Origin: Prorocentrum cordatum
Lineage: Eukaryota; Sar; Dinophyceae; Prorocentrales; Prorocentraceae
Direction of reading: 5' to 3'
NCBI GenBank assembly: GCA_963575745.1
Contig: CAUYUJ010006302.1
Coordinates: 68,636-111,135, forward strand
DNA length: 42,500 nucleotides
Positions 1 through 10,020 of this stretch are shown here, in pieces. Each line of letters begins with the position of its first letter. Position 1 is the first letter of the stretch. The translations under genes and the position numbers were made by a program. The notes under the pieces are model-generated. The model was not told the origin of the DNA, searched no databases, and was given only the letters and a program-made list of their open reading frames with translations.

Positions 1-59
1 TCCGCAAAAACAGCCCTGCGTGCTCGTGGGTAAAGGGGCCCCGAACGCCAATCTGTTGT

Positions 60-579
60 TTGGGCGGCCCTGTTTTCGGCCCTGGGACTTCCTCCGCGAC
101 TCGGAAAATCACGCCGGGGCCGCCTCCTCTCTCGATTCCCTACCGCGCTTGCATATGTATTCATGTTTCGAACGGCAAGGCTATCAAATCTTCTGAAGAC
201 GTGATCACCTCCGAACGCCAGGGCCTTCTGATTTCTCAAGGGATTCTGCGGACGCTGCTGTAGGCCCGCGACGGCATGGAGGTTCGGTTCACGGCCGTGC
301 AGGAGTAGCCGAAGAAGAAGAAGAAGAAGAAGAAAAACAATAAGAAGAGAAACAAAAAACTTGGGCCTCGAGTGGCAGCAACGGGCCAAAATCGTGTCCT
401 TCGAGTCTCACCCAGACGACGAGCAGGACTACAAGGAGTGCGCATTGGGCCAGCTCTTTGGCCCCCGCTACCTACCGCAGAAAATCAAGGATGCAGGTCC
501 ACGGTTTCAAAAAATCCCCGATCTACCAGGAGGAGGGAGGAGAGAGAGAGGGAGGAGGAGCAAGAAGGTGAGAGTGTGA
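60..579 (+). other. Possible short coding fragment, unknown
   Basis: The frame covering 361-579 carries a protein-like, non-repetitive stretch of about 45 residues (segments AKIVSFESHPDDEQDY and LGQLFGPRYLPQKIKDAG) before it runs into GA-rich DNA coding for Arg/Gly/Glu repeats. The same frame is open upstream through a (GAA)n tract at about 313-336, which here reads as arginine. I recognise no family. There is no convincing ATG: the frame would start at TTG. It may be an exon remnant or chance. A second open stretch at 60-263 is equally unrecognised. Confidence 0.2.
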
Positions 580-1100
580 ACGTTCGAGGAAGTCCTAAGC
601 GAAAGCGCCGTTCCTGAAGGAAGTCTCGGGCGGGAACCCACGACGGGCGGGCGATCCCCTGACGGGCGGGTCGGGCGGGTGGGACATTCAAGCGGGATGC
701 CTGAGTATGGCGAGAGCGCGATTCCTAAGTAAATTGTGACGGCGTCCTTGGCGCAGCGTGTTTCCTGAGCGTCGACAGCGTGATTTCTGAGTAAATTACA
801 TGGAAGTCACAGGCGAGAGCGCAATTCCGGAAAATGTGAAGGGTTTTCTGGCGGGGGCGGGGGTCCTGATTACATTGCGAAGAAGTTTTGACTCAATTGC
901 GAGGAAGTCTCAAGCGGGAGCGCCGTTCCTGAGCAAATTGTAAGGAAATCTCAGATGGGAACGGGGGTCCGAACTAAATTGCGAGGGTGTCACAAGCGGG
1001 AGCACCGATCCTGAATAAACTGCGAGGAAATCTCAGGCGGGAGCGGGGGTCCTGAGTAAATTTGGAAGAACTCTCTGGCGGGAACCGTTGTTTTTGTAAT
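575..1100. repeat. Degenerate minisatellite, about 40-46 bp unit
   Basis: Units with the core TGAGTAAATTGCGAGGAA, followed by TCTCAGGCGGGAGCG, recur at least eight times with heavy divergence. The clearest copies lie between 880 and 1090. Earlier copies, about 590-830, are decayed but keep CCTGAGTAAATT and GGCGAGAGCG. The unit length and its indels rule out a coding repeat. Confidence 0.7.
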
Positions 1101-1218
1101 CGGGGGGACTTTCCCTGTCGAAAAACAAGGTGCGAGCGTCACGGGGCGTGCGCTGATGGAGAAAAACAGCGTGCACCGGTGAGGGGGCATCATCAATAAT
1201 TATTCATCAGAAATGAAT

Positions 1219-1312
1219 GTGTCTTCTGCTTCTTCTTCAACAACAACAGCAACAACAGCAGCAGCAACGACAACGACAACGACAACGACAACAACAACGC
1301 AACAAACATAAT
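1219..1312. repeat. CAA/CAG/CGACAA microsatellite
   Basis: Compound trinucleotide and hexanucleotide repeat, beginning with CTT units, then CAA and CAG, then CGACAA. The flank from 1313 to 1740 is moderately AT-rich, non-repetitive DNA in which I see no gene. Confidence 0.8.
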
Positions 1313-2078
1313 CCTCACCGCGAATCTTCCCGTCCGCCACGCACCCAGGGACAATGAATGACCGCTCGGCCTTCTCACTCTGGCTCTATGTCGGGAAATA
1401 AACGGGCGGCGGACAAACCGACCTGCAACAGTAACTGATGTATCGAAAAAGCGGTGGCGAAGCAAAACAACGAATGCAAATCGGTTGGGCCCCCCGTAAA
1501 AATTGGCGGCGAATCATTTCGCAACCAGTGCGGAGTTATTGTGGCGGGCTAGATTTTGTAACCAGTTGAATCAATCCACAACGAATATAACAAACACGTC
1601 GGAACTCAAATAATCATAACGATAACGCAGAATACACGACGAAAACAACGGACGGGACTTCAAAACGAAACAACAAGAAATTCAGAGTTGTCCGCGTAAA
1701 ACGAAACTGCAAATCCTATGACCCACTCGAAGGACAACTTTTTGAAGTCCCTTGAAGAGCACGCCGTGCGACGCGACTCTCCAGGGACAAATTTGCAACT
1801 CTATCGAAAAGAGCGCGCCGCGTGACGCGGACTGCCCATACTTTTCAAATCCCAACCGCGCGACGCATTTCAACCCGCCCGCGGGCGCAACCGCAAACGC
1901 AGCTCAACGACAAAACGGCGGCGGGCTCGCCGGCCAAAACCGGTTCCAACGGGCGGCGGCGGAGGGGGGGGCGCCCAGTCAGCGCTGCAGTGAGCGCCGA
2001 AGAAACCGTAGTGATCCTCTCACTCTCACGTCTGACTCGCGACGCCGCGCTCGCTCCGCCGTCGCGAGTGGGAGCTCG

Positions 2079-2106
2079 TTATCGCTGGCGCCGCGGCGGG
2101 GGCGGA

Positions 2107-2147
<41 letters not shown>

Positions 2148-3006
2148 GCGGCCGCGAGCCAGCGCGCCGGCGGCCGCGCCCGGCAGCGGCGCCGGGGAGC
2201 TCGCCCCGGAGGAGACGTCTCCTCCGGGGCGAGAGACGGCCTTGGCACCGACGGAGAACGCGCGACGAAGACGGCCCCCGCTCGCGTCGCCCTCCGACTG
2301 CTCGGCCAGATCGCCGGTCTCGAAGTCGAAGACGAACTCGGCGAGGTCGTCCGCGGAGTCGTCGGGGCATCCGTGCATGTGCACCTTGGCATCGTTGGCG
2401 GCGTCGTCGCCGGACTCGGCGTCGCCGCGGCGGGCCGCCAGGCACAGGCCGGCGCCCGCGTTCTTCCACGCGCCATTGCCCAAGAGGTCCCACTTCTGGT
2501 TGCCGAAGGAGCTGGAGTTGGACGTGTCGTTGCGGAAGGTTTCAGAGCTGGATCTCCGCCTCGCCGCCGGCCTCGGCGTCCGCCTTGATATGGTCCCAGG
2601 TCTGGCGCTTGCAGCCGTCGCGGTTGCAGCCCTTCGCTGCGTCGTTGAGGTCCGCGGACGGGTCGCAATCCGCGCGCTTGGCCTTGATGTCGATGCACAA
2701 CTCCGCGGCGTCCTTGGAGGTGCGGCCCGCAGCCTTGTTCATGGCGCGGCCACCGATGAGCTCGAAGTTATGGTTCTCGTCGTTGTGGCACGTCCACATG
2801 TGAATGCGGGTGCCCTTCTTCATGGTGGACGGCTCCTGGCGGTCGCAGCCCTTGCGGTCGCAGCCTTTCTTCTGGTCGTCAACGGGCGCGGCGTCGTCGC
2901 ACTCTGCACACATGGTTTCGATGTCCAAGCACTTCTTGGCATACGGGCTCACGACGTTGTTGGCGGCGGTCAGGCCGAAGAGGGCGACGGCGGCGACGCG
3001 CTGCAT
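2079..3006 (-). CDS. Secreted ricin-B-type beta-trefoil lectin-like protein, one frameshift
   Basis: Likely a secreted or vesicle-targeted carbohydrate-binding protein. It starts at a true ATG (3004-3006). Residues 1-15 form a hydrophobic signal-like segment (VAAVALFGLTAA). Three repeats follow, as expected for a beta-trefoil: repeat 1 has CLDI, KGCDRKGCDRQ and IHMWTCHNDENHNFELI (about residues 26-85); repeat 2 has LCIDI, KGCNRDGCKRQTW and, after the frameshift, NQKWDLLG; repeat 3 has LCLAARRGD, VHMHGC and EFVFDFETGD. Paired Cys and QxW-like positions (QTW, QKW) support the ricin-B fold. The first frame ends at a TGA at 2542-2544. A shift of one base there continues repeat 2 in the frame that runs to 2079. 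The last 30 or so codons, over a CAG tract, are probably not part of the domain. It could be a recent pseudogene or a sequencing indel. Sugar specificity cannot be read from the sequence. Confidence 0.62.
2109..2146. repeat. (CAG)n microsatellite
   Basis: About 12 CAG units in the low-complexity 3' end of the lectin-like frame, on the opposite strand to that gene. Confidence 0.9.
2200..2233. repeat. Perfect 34-bp palindrome
   Basis: Both arms match exactly around a central GACGTC (left arm CTCGCCCCGGAGGAGAC). It lies in the 3' part of the lectin-like frame, just after repeat 3. With no loop it would form a cruciform rather than a simple hairpin. Confidence 0.9.
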
Positions 3007-3115
3007 GGCTCTGCCGCGGCAATCGGAGGTGACGATACGTGTCAGACCTGCGGCCGACTTTTCTGAACAACGGCTCCTCGCACCCGAACCAGCACTGACT
3101 CAGAGAAGATTTTGC

Positions 3116-3284
3116 CCTTCGTTTCAATTCTTGTTTCGCCCCGGCACCGTTTTCCCGCGCCGCGCGCGGGAAGGCGAAGCCTTCCGCGGGCGGGCGAAGC
3201 CCGCCATGGCGGGCGGACTTCGCCCGCCCACGTGCACGGCGCGGGAAAAAACATACCGGAGCAAAACAGGGTTTGAAACGAAGG
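3116..3284. mobile_element. Foldback element 1 (long inverted repeat)
   Basis: The left arm begins CCTTCGTTTCAA and runs through GTTTTCCCGCGCCG (3149-3162). The right arm ends with the complement, CGGCGCGGGAAAAAAC (3237-3252) then TTGAAACGAAGG. Smaller perfect hairpins are nested inside (GGAAGGCGAAGCCTTCC and a GGCGGGCGAAGCCCGCC pair). It resembles a non-autonomous foldback or MITE insertion about 110 bp upstream of the lectin-like start. No transposase is present. Confidence 0.7.
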
Positions 3285-3321
3285 ACAACACCTCCTCCGA
3301 CACTGAAACTTCTATCACCAT

Positions 3322-3443
3322 CACCATCCCTGCGTGCAAATGCGAGAAGGGTGCCGAATTTGTCGTTTTATTTTGAAGTGCGTCTCTCTCTCTCTCCTAC
3401 TAGACCATCCCTGCGTGCAAATGCGAGAGGAGTGCCAAATCCT
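3322..3443. repeat. Direct repeat of about 38 bp, two copies
   Basis: CCATCCCTGCGTGCAAATGC followed by GAGA occurs at about 3323 and 3406, separated by a CT tract. The downstream 300 bp hold nothing recognisable. Confidence 0.75.
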
Positions 3444-3719
3444 TCGTCCCCTGGCCGAAAGTTTTTTCCTCTCGGACTTGAGAAAATATGAAAGCACCGA
3501 TGGATCCAATTGGATCCCTTTTTCGGGTGTGCGGCAGCGTCGTGGCTCATGTCTTGCGCGGATCCAATCTTCCGCGTGTGGGAAACAATTGATCCATTTA
3601 CTTTCAGGGATTAAATATCCTGGACCCAGGGGGAATTCGATCCGCGGGGCACCGCAGGTGACGCATCATGCTATCCACGGAGCTGTGGATCTGCAGTTTA
3701 AAACTATGATGATACAGGA

Positions 3720-3905
3720 GACGGGGGGTCTTCCCACGACGGAGAGGGGAAGAAGGAAGGGGGAGGCACGACGAGGGGGGAGGAGAGGAGAAGGGACGGG
3801 AGGATGGAAGAGAGAGGATGAGGGGGGGAGGAGGGAGGAAGGAAGGGGCGGAGGAGGAAGGAGGGAGGAAGGGGGAGGAGGGAGGACGGGGAGCATGAGG
3901 ACACA
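3720..3905. repeat. Polypurine GGA/GGGA tract
   Basis: A nearly pure purine run of about 180 bp on the + strand. Long frames across it are low-complexity artefacts. The flank from 3906 to 4490 shows no gene I can support. Confidence 0.8.
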
Positions 3906-4494
3906 CACGCAAATTGTCAAGATCGGAAGCTCGAACACCACCGCGGGCCTGGCCACCTCCCTCAAGTCCTACCATAACACGTGGCTGCTCGAGCGCCACA
4001 CCGGGCTTGACCATCTGCCGAAATTACTCTCATAAAGTAAGGTTGATCGATCGCCACAGCGGGCACTGCAAACTCCAGCATCTTCTCCCATGACATATCG
4101 CACGCCCCAAGCCGAAGAGAGCGCTACATGTATCCGCTCACCTGAACAGCACGTCGCTGCCGGCATTTGGGGTTCAAAAAAAAAGTTGTTCGGCTTGCGA
4201 AAATAGATTCCCATTCATATATCTCTATTAACAAGAACCCCCCCGAAATTGGACCCCCCGAATCCCGGGCCCCCGGGACCCTCCAGACCCCCCAGACCGC
4301 CCAAAACAAAAAAGAAACAAACCAGGATTTGGATTTGTTGTTGGCTTTTCCTGCGCATCCTCTCTGGTCTGTTGTGTTACTTTGACTGCCTGCCCGACTG
4401 GCCGCAGCTGACGATGTTCAAACTGTACATGGAGATGCTGATCAGGACCCAGGTTCTATGGAACCTCCGAGCAACCTCGAAAAAATGAGGGTCA

Positions 4495-4547
4495 TACATA
4501 CATATATATATATATATATGTATATATATATGTATATATATACATAC

Positions 4548-4599
<52 letters not shown>

Positions 4600-4617
4600 T
4601 ATATATATATATATATC
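4495..4617. repeat. (TA)n / (ATAC)n microsatellite
   Basis: About 120 bp of TA dinucleotides with interspersed TATG and CATA steps: the most AT-rich stretch of the window, in otherwise GC-rich DNA. Confidence 0.9.
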
Positions 4618-4794
4618 AGACCATTCGAAGCTTCTCGCATGACAGTGGAAACAATAAACATACGTAGCACCCCGCAGGTGCGGATAAGAGCGAGGGGGCG
4701 GTGGGGACGTCGGCACTCTGCGAAACTCTGGAGAAGCCCGCCGCAGGCGCCGAAGTTTGACAAATCATACAACGACCTCGCCGCAGGCGCCGAA

Positions 4795-4985
4795 GGGTGG
4801 GTCGCGGGGTGGGCCGCGGGTGGGCCGCGGGAGGGTCGCGGGAGGGTCGCGGGTGGGTCGTGGACGGGTCGCGGGGTGGGTCGCGGGTGGGTCGCGGGGT
4901 GGGTCGCGGGTGGGTCCCGGGGTGGGTGGCGGGTGGGTCGCGGCTAGGTCGCGGCTGGGTCGCGGGGTGGGTCGCGGGGTGGGCG
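4795..4985 (+). repeat. G-rich minisatellite, GGGTGGGTCGC unit
   Basis: Tandem 10-15 bp units built from GGGTGGGTCGCG and GGGTCGCGGG. GGG runs at short spacing make the + strand a candidate G-quadruplex former. It directly abuts the helicase remnant. Confidence 0.85.
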
Positions 4986-5479
4986 CCGAACTGCTGCTAC
5001 AAGGTGCCGAAAGCGTTTACGACGACGGCGAAGCCGAGGCGCAGGCGAGGAGCTTGCTCATGTTCAGGCCCAACGAACAGGAGCTCACGTGGCCGAGTTC
5101 GGGGCCGCATTTCGTGCGCCGTTCGGGGTTCACCCTGACGCACGCGTGCTACCTGACTTCCACGCTGTAGCAGGGTCAAACGCTGCGCAAAGGCGCCACC
5201 GTCGACTGCGCCGAGGATGAGGACGCTGGTCGCACGGGCATGTCGGACGAGCAGTGGAGGCTGCCCCTCTACGTCATGTTCTCCCGCGCCACGTGCGTGC
5301 GGAACACGCTGATCCTGCGGCCGCCCACGCGAGACTTCCCGGAACGCGGGCCGCCGGCGCCCCAGCGGGAGGCGTTCGAGGAGCTCGACAAAAGAACGGT
5401 GACCTCCGGGGATGAGGCGGAGCAGCTCGCGGCAGAGCTGGACTTCAAGCTGCCTCCCGCCAAACGCGGCCGCGATTAG
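4985..5479 (+). pseudogene. C-terminal remnant of a Pif1/RecD-like SF1 helicase
   Basis: One frame from about 4985 to the TAG at 5477-5479 shows helicase C-terminal features: QGQTLRKGATVDC, the core of the late motif that normally reads T-x-H-x-x-Q-G-Q-T, then LPLYVMFSRATCVRNTLIL, the terminal motif of Pif1/RecD-like helicases, then a charged tail ending PPAKRGRD. A TAG at 5168-5170 interrupts the frame immediately before QGQT. The Walker A and B region is absent; upstream is only the G-rich minisatellite. It is best read as a decayed or retroposed fragment. A second copy of the YVMFSRAT segment lies at 41845-41922 on the other strand. Confidence 0.6.
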
Positions 5480-5622
5480 CTCGAGACCTGCGGGGTTGCC
5501 CCAGCGGCTGACTCCCGCGCCCCAGCGGCTCGCAATGTTGCCCCGACGGCCTCGCCCGCGGGGCTGCCCCAACGTATTCGCGACCCGGCCATCGGAGAAC
5601 GCGCCAATGCCGACAGTGGCCG

Positions 5623-5690
5623 CATGGAGGAGGAGGAGAGGAGGAGGAGGAGGAGGAGGAGGAGGAGGAGGAGGAGGAGGAGGAGGAGCA
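5623..5690. repeat. (GGA)n microsatellite
   Basis: About 20 GGA units just downstream of the helicase remnant. Long frames here are shadows of the repeat. Confidence 0.9.
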
Positions 5691-5734
5691 AGAGCTCGGC
5701 CCGCCTCCATGCCCCCCGTCGCATCCCAGCCCCT

Positions 5735-6183
5735 CCCGCCCCCCCCCCCTTCTCCTTACCCCCCATCCGATTTCGAGCCGCTCCTTCCCCCAACTTGGCA
5801 GGCAGCCCGCCTCTCTCCCGCCACGCTTTCGCTGTCCCCTGGGAGGGTCTCCAGGGGCCCTGGCAAGGCGGCCGGCGGAAGGGTCTGTCATGCGCCGCCC
5901 CGCCCGCCGTGCCGCAGCAAGCGACAAAGAGCTCGGCCCGCCACCCATGCCAGCGTCGCATCATCAGCCTCCCTCCTTCGCTCTCCTCATCTCTCCTTAC
6001 CCCATCTATTTCCCTCCTTCCCCCAACTTCTCCCTCCTCGTCCCCCTCCTCCCTCCATCCTTCCTCCATCCTCCCTCCATCCTCCTCCTCCTTCGTCCTC
6101 GTCCTCCTCCTCCTCCTCCTCCTCCTCCTCCTCCCCTCCTCCTCCTCCTCCTCCTCCTCGTCCTCCTCCTCCTCCTTTTCTCT
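5735..6183. repeat. Pyrimidine-rich CCT/CCCT tract
   Basis: C/T-rich DNA ending in nearly pure (CCT)n at 6078-6183. The following 6190-6690 is mixed-composition DNA without a recognisable gene. Confidence 0.8.
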
Positions 6184-6699
6184 CAACCTATTCAAATCCT
6201 ATACTACTGACTCCTGCTATTGTGGACTCTGGGAAGCCTGCACATACAACCACTATGCTGCATGCTGGCTCTCGTGCTGCTACAACTGCACATACGCAAA
6301 TTTCAATGAGAGACGGATGCAGGAAGGGCGCAGACAGAATGGACAAGGATAGAGCACAACAAATAACGCATATCTGGCGACGATGCCCGCTCCTTTTGCG
6401 GGCGGTCGCGTGGGCGCCAGTCCCCGCTGCTCGGGCTGACAAACCCCACTACGGAAGCACGGCGTGAAAAACTTTGCCTTTTCCCGCGCCCCTTGCCACG
6501 GGAAAGTGTCTGCTTACCAGCCTGACGAAGGCCATCAGCGCGAGAGAGTGCAACCGTGCGGCCACCAGTCGTAGCCCGATGCCCCAGCCCCCCTTCATCA
6601 TCGAGAGGCAACATCTACCTGACCTGTGATCTCCATTCTTTGTTAATTTGCAAAGCTGGTGTCTGGTTACCCCTGCAAAGGCTCGGGCCCACCAGCTCA

Positions 6700-6893
6700 T
6701 CCTCCTCCTCCTCCTCCTCCTCCTCCTCCGCCCTCCCTCCTCCTCCTCCTCCCCTCCTCCTCCCCCCCCCCTCCTCCTCCTCCTCCTCCTCCTCCTCCTC
6801 CCCCTCTTCCTCCTCCTCCTCCTCTCCTCCTCCTCCTCTGTCTCCTCCTCCTCCTCCTCCCCTCCTCCCCTCTTCCTCTCCTCCTCCTCCTCC
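6700..6893. repeat. (CCT)n tract
   Basis: An imperfect CCT repeat of nearly 200 bp, running directly into the tandem duplication. Confidence 0.9.
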
Positions 6894-7347
6894 AAGCCAT
6901 TTCGCGCCCGAGCGGCCCCCCCTGCACGGGGCGCGCAAGGGTGTTTCGCGGGCCAACTTCGAAATGGCCCTGCTCGCGAGAGCCGACATCGAGAGGCGTG
7001 GCGCCCCACGTCATCAGCCACAATGCTGAGATCAGGCGCGAGCGCACCCGCCAGGAGACTGGGCTTCCTCCGCCCTCCCTTCCTTTCCCTCGTCGTCCTC
7101 TTGCTCCTCCCTCCTCCTCCAAGCCATTTCGCGCCCGAGCGGCCCCCCCTGCACGGGGCGCGCAAGGGTGTTTCGCGGGCCAACTTCGAAATGGCCCTGC
7201 TCGCGAGAGCCGACATCGAGAGGCGTGGCGCCCCACGTCATCAGCCACAATGCTGAGATCAGGCGCGAGCGCACCCGCCAGGAGACTGGGCTTCCTCCGC
7301 CCTCCCTTCCTTTCCCTCGTCGTCCTCTTGCTCCTCCTTCCCCTTCC
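6894..7347 (+). repeat. 227-bp tandem duplication, near-identical copies
   Basis: The unit starting AAGCCATTTCGCGCCCGAGC occurs at 6894 and 7121. I see no mismatch over about 217 bp until the CT-rich ends diverge. Each copy carries a PPR-like start (PHVISHNAEIRRE), so the duplication may involve the first decayed PPR unit of the downstream array. Confidence 0.85.
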
Positions 7348-7404
7348 CCTCGTCAGTCTGGCGAGCTGCAGCGCCGGCCATCCGAGCGCCGCGGCGGAAG
7401 TGCA

Positions 7405-8850
7405 GGCAAAACATGGGCTTGATCAGCTACAGTGTAGGGATCAGGCCGTGCGAGAAGGCAAGCAGTGGCAGTTGGCGCTGGCGCTGCGAAGAAACTGCGG
7501 GTGGGCCACGATCAGCAGGACCGCTGGGAGCAGCCCGTGGGAGAAAGGGGGCAAGCAGTGGCAGCCGACGCTGGCGCTGCGAGAAAAGTGCGGGTGGGCC
7601 ACGATCAGCAACAACGCTGGGAGCAGCCCGTGCGAGCAAGAAGGCAGGCAGTGGCAGCAGGCGCTGGCACTGTGTCCAGGTGAAGGACGAGCCCGACGCC
7701 GTCAGCTACATCCGACGCGACGTTGGAAGCCGGCGGTGAGGAGGGAGGCCGATCAAGGACGAACCCGATGCCATCAGCCACAGCGTTGGGATCAGGGCAA
7801 GGTGAAGACATGTAAGGAAGGCGAGCAGTGCACGAGTAACGTCATCAGCTACCAAGCTGGGATCAGCTCGGGTGCGAAGGCAAGCAGTGGCAGCAGGAGC
7901 TGGCAAGGCGAGAAGGGCATGCAGTGGCAGCAGGATCTGGCATTGCGAGAAAATGTCAAGCGCAGGAGCGGACATCTTCAGTTACAGCGCTGGGATCAGC
8001 TCGTGTGCAAACGTGCAGAAGGGGCAAGCGGAAAGCAGGGGCGACGCATCATCAGCTACAGTGCTGGGGTTCGCTCATGCGCGAAATGGCCGAGGGTTGA
8101 AGCTGGAGCCAAATGCTATCTAGCTAACCTGCTCGGCACTGCGCGTGCGAGAAGTGCTGGGTCGAGAGCTCCGGGGCCCTATGCGAGAAACGGGGGGCAA
8201 AGCTGGAGCCCAAGTATAATCGTTACTCAGCGAGATAGCGGAGGCGAAGCCGCAGCCAGACGTCATCAGCTACAGCGCTGGGTGCAGCGCGTGCCAGAAC
8301 GTTGCGCAGGGGCCGCACTCTCTGTGGCTACTCAGCGAGATGGGGAAGGCGGAGCTAGAGCCCAACATCAGCTACAGCGCTGGAATCAGGGCGTGCGAGA
8401 AGGGCAAACTCTGACAGAAGGATCCGGCACTACTCTGCGGGAAGCGGGAGGCGAAGCTGGAGCCCGAGGTCGTCAGAACAGTGTTGGGAGCAGCACGTGC
8501 GAGAGGGGTGAGAGGTGGCAGCAGTCTCTGCCGCCGCTCAGCAAGAGGAAAGTGCGGGAGCGGACATCATCAGTTACAACGCTGGGATCCGTTCGTGTGC
8601 GAAGCAACGCAGTGGCAGCAGAAGCTGGCAATGCGAGAAGGGAAAGCAGTGGCAGCAGGATCTGGTACTGCGAGAACGCGACAAGGGCAGGAGCATACAT
8701 CATCAGCCTCAACGCTGGGATCAGCTCGTGCGCGAAATGGCCAGGGGAGCAGCCGTGCACAGCAGGGTTGCAAGAGCTGGGACGCACGTCATCAGTGACA
8801 ACGCAGCGCGGCCAACCCATGTCGCCCAGGAGAGGCCTGGGGGATGGTGA
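7405..8850 (+). pseudogene. Dinoflagellate-type PPR protein gene, degenerate and multiply frameshifted
   Basis: PPR proteins of this kind bind organellar RNA through arrays of about 35-residue helical hairpins. About 15 units at roughly 100-bp spacing are visible, with signatures such as LISYSVGIRPCEK (about 7416), VISYQAGISSGAK (about 7842), DIFSYSAGISSCA (about 7968), DVISYSAGCSACQ (about 8261), NISYSAGIRACEK (about 8363), DIISYNAGIRSCAK (about 8565) and YIISLNAGISSCAK (about 8697). Linkers such as KQWQQDLALRE and LLSEMGKAELEP also match the family. The signatures fall in all three frames, so no single frame reads the array; the best stretch, about 8225-8413, is closed by TGA after EKGKL. 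The 742-codon frame across the region mixes true units with out-of-frame copies. No start or organelle-targeting segment can be placed. Massive indel decay is the simplest reading; poor assembly is possible. Confidence 0.8.
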
Positions 8851-8919
8851 GGCCCATCTTTCGTCGGTTGCGCTCTCTTGCTCATAGCGCAGCAGATCAG
8901 GGTAGCAGAATCCTCGTAG

Positions 8920-9055
8920 CAGAATCCTCCTCCTCCTCGTCTTCTTCTTCTTCCTATTATTATTATTATCATTATTATTTTTATTAGTATTATGATTTTT
9001 AATCTTACTGTTAGTAGTATTAGTATGATTATTCGTATTCCTCCTCCTCCTCCTC
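8920..9055. repeat. Mixed CTT/ATT/TAG repeats
   Basis: Short runs of CTT, ATT and TAG triplets lead from the PPR remnant into the CAT array. Confidence 0.6.
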
Positions 9056-9056
9056 C

Positions 9057-9092
<36 letters not shown>

Positions 9093-9144
9093 GCATCAGC
9101 ATCAGCATCAGCATCAGCATCAGCATCATCATCATCATCACCAC

Positions 9145-9200
<56 letters not shown>

Positions 9201-9207
9201 CCATCAC

Positions 9208-9257
<50 letters not shown>

Positions 9258-9260
9258 GCA
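9056..9260. repeat. (CAT)n with (CAGCAT)n microsatellite
   Basis: About 65 consecutive CAT or CAG triplets. On the + strand this would code for polyhistidine, and on the other for poly-Met or poly-Asp. No gene context supports translation. Confidence 0.95.
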
Positions 9261-9740
9261 TCTCCCCCCTCCTCCTCCTCCACCTCCTCCTCCTCCTCCT
9301 CCGCCGCCTCCTCCTGCTCTTCCTCCTCCTCCTCCTCCTGCTTCTCCTCCTCCTCCTCCTCCTCCTCCTCCTCCCTCCTCCTCCCCCTCCTCCTCCTCCT
9401 CCTCCTCCTCATCCTCCTCCTCCTCCTCCACCACTCCTCCTCCTCTCCGCCTCCTCCTCCTCCGCCTCCTCCTCCTCCTCCTCCTCCACCAACTCCTCCG
9501 CCTCCTCCTCCTCCTCCTCCTCTCCACCCTCCTCCTCCTCCTCCCTCCCTCCCTCCCTCCCTTCCTTCCTCCCTCCCTCCTCCCTCTCCCTCACTCCTCC
9601 CTCCCCCTGCCCTCCTGCCTCCTCCTCCCTCCTCTTCCCTCTTCCTCCCTCCTCTTCCCTCCTCTTCATCCTCCTCCGCCTTCGCCTCCTCATCTCCTCC
9701 TCCTCCTCCTCCTCTCCTCCTTCGCCTGTTCCTCCCCCCT
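9261..9740. repeat. (CCT)n / CCCT tract
   Basis: About 480 bp of nearly pure pyrimidine, with a CCCTCCCT portion near 9540-9660. Frames through it are repeat artefacts. Confidence 0.9.
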
Positions 9741-9889
9741 CCCTCCCCCTCCCGCTGCCTCTCACCATGCCCTGCGCTCTCGCGCGAACGCCGGGAGGCA
9801 ACGCGCTCGGGCGGCCAGACTGGCCCCGGTCCTTCGGGCCAAGATCAGCTTGGTGAGCTCGGCATTCGCCTGGCCAGCGCCCTTCTCGT

Positions 9890-10020
9890 CGTCGTCGTCC
9901 TCCTCCTCCTCCTCCTCCTCCTCGTCCTCCTCGTCTTGTCTCCTCGCCCTCCTCGTCCCCTCTCTTCGTCCTCCTCGTCGTCCCCTCCTCCTCCTCCTCC
10001 TCCTCCTCCTGCTGCTCCCT
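9890..10020. repeat. (CCT)n / (CGT)n tract
   Basis: A second CCT-rich tract, separated from the previous one by about 150 bp of GC-rich unique DNA. From 10021 to 10490 I see no gene. Confidence 0.85.

Noticed and set aside
6659-8887. A single intact 742-codon PPR gene
   Set aside because: The N-terminal third is a CCT repeat, and the PPR cores fall in three different frames.
9056-9260. Polyhistidine or polyaspartate protein
   Set aside because: A plain CAT/CAGCAT microsatellite with no coding flank.
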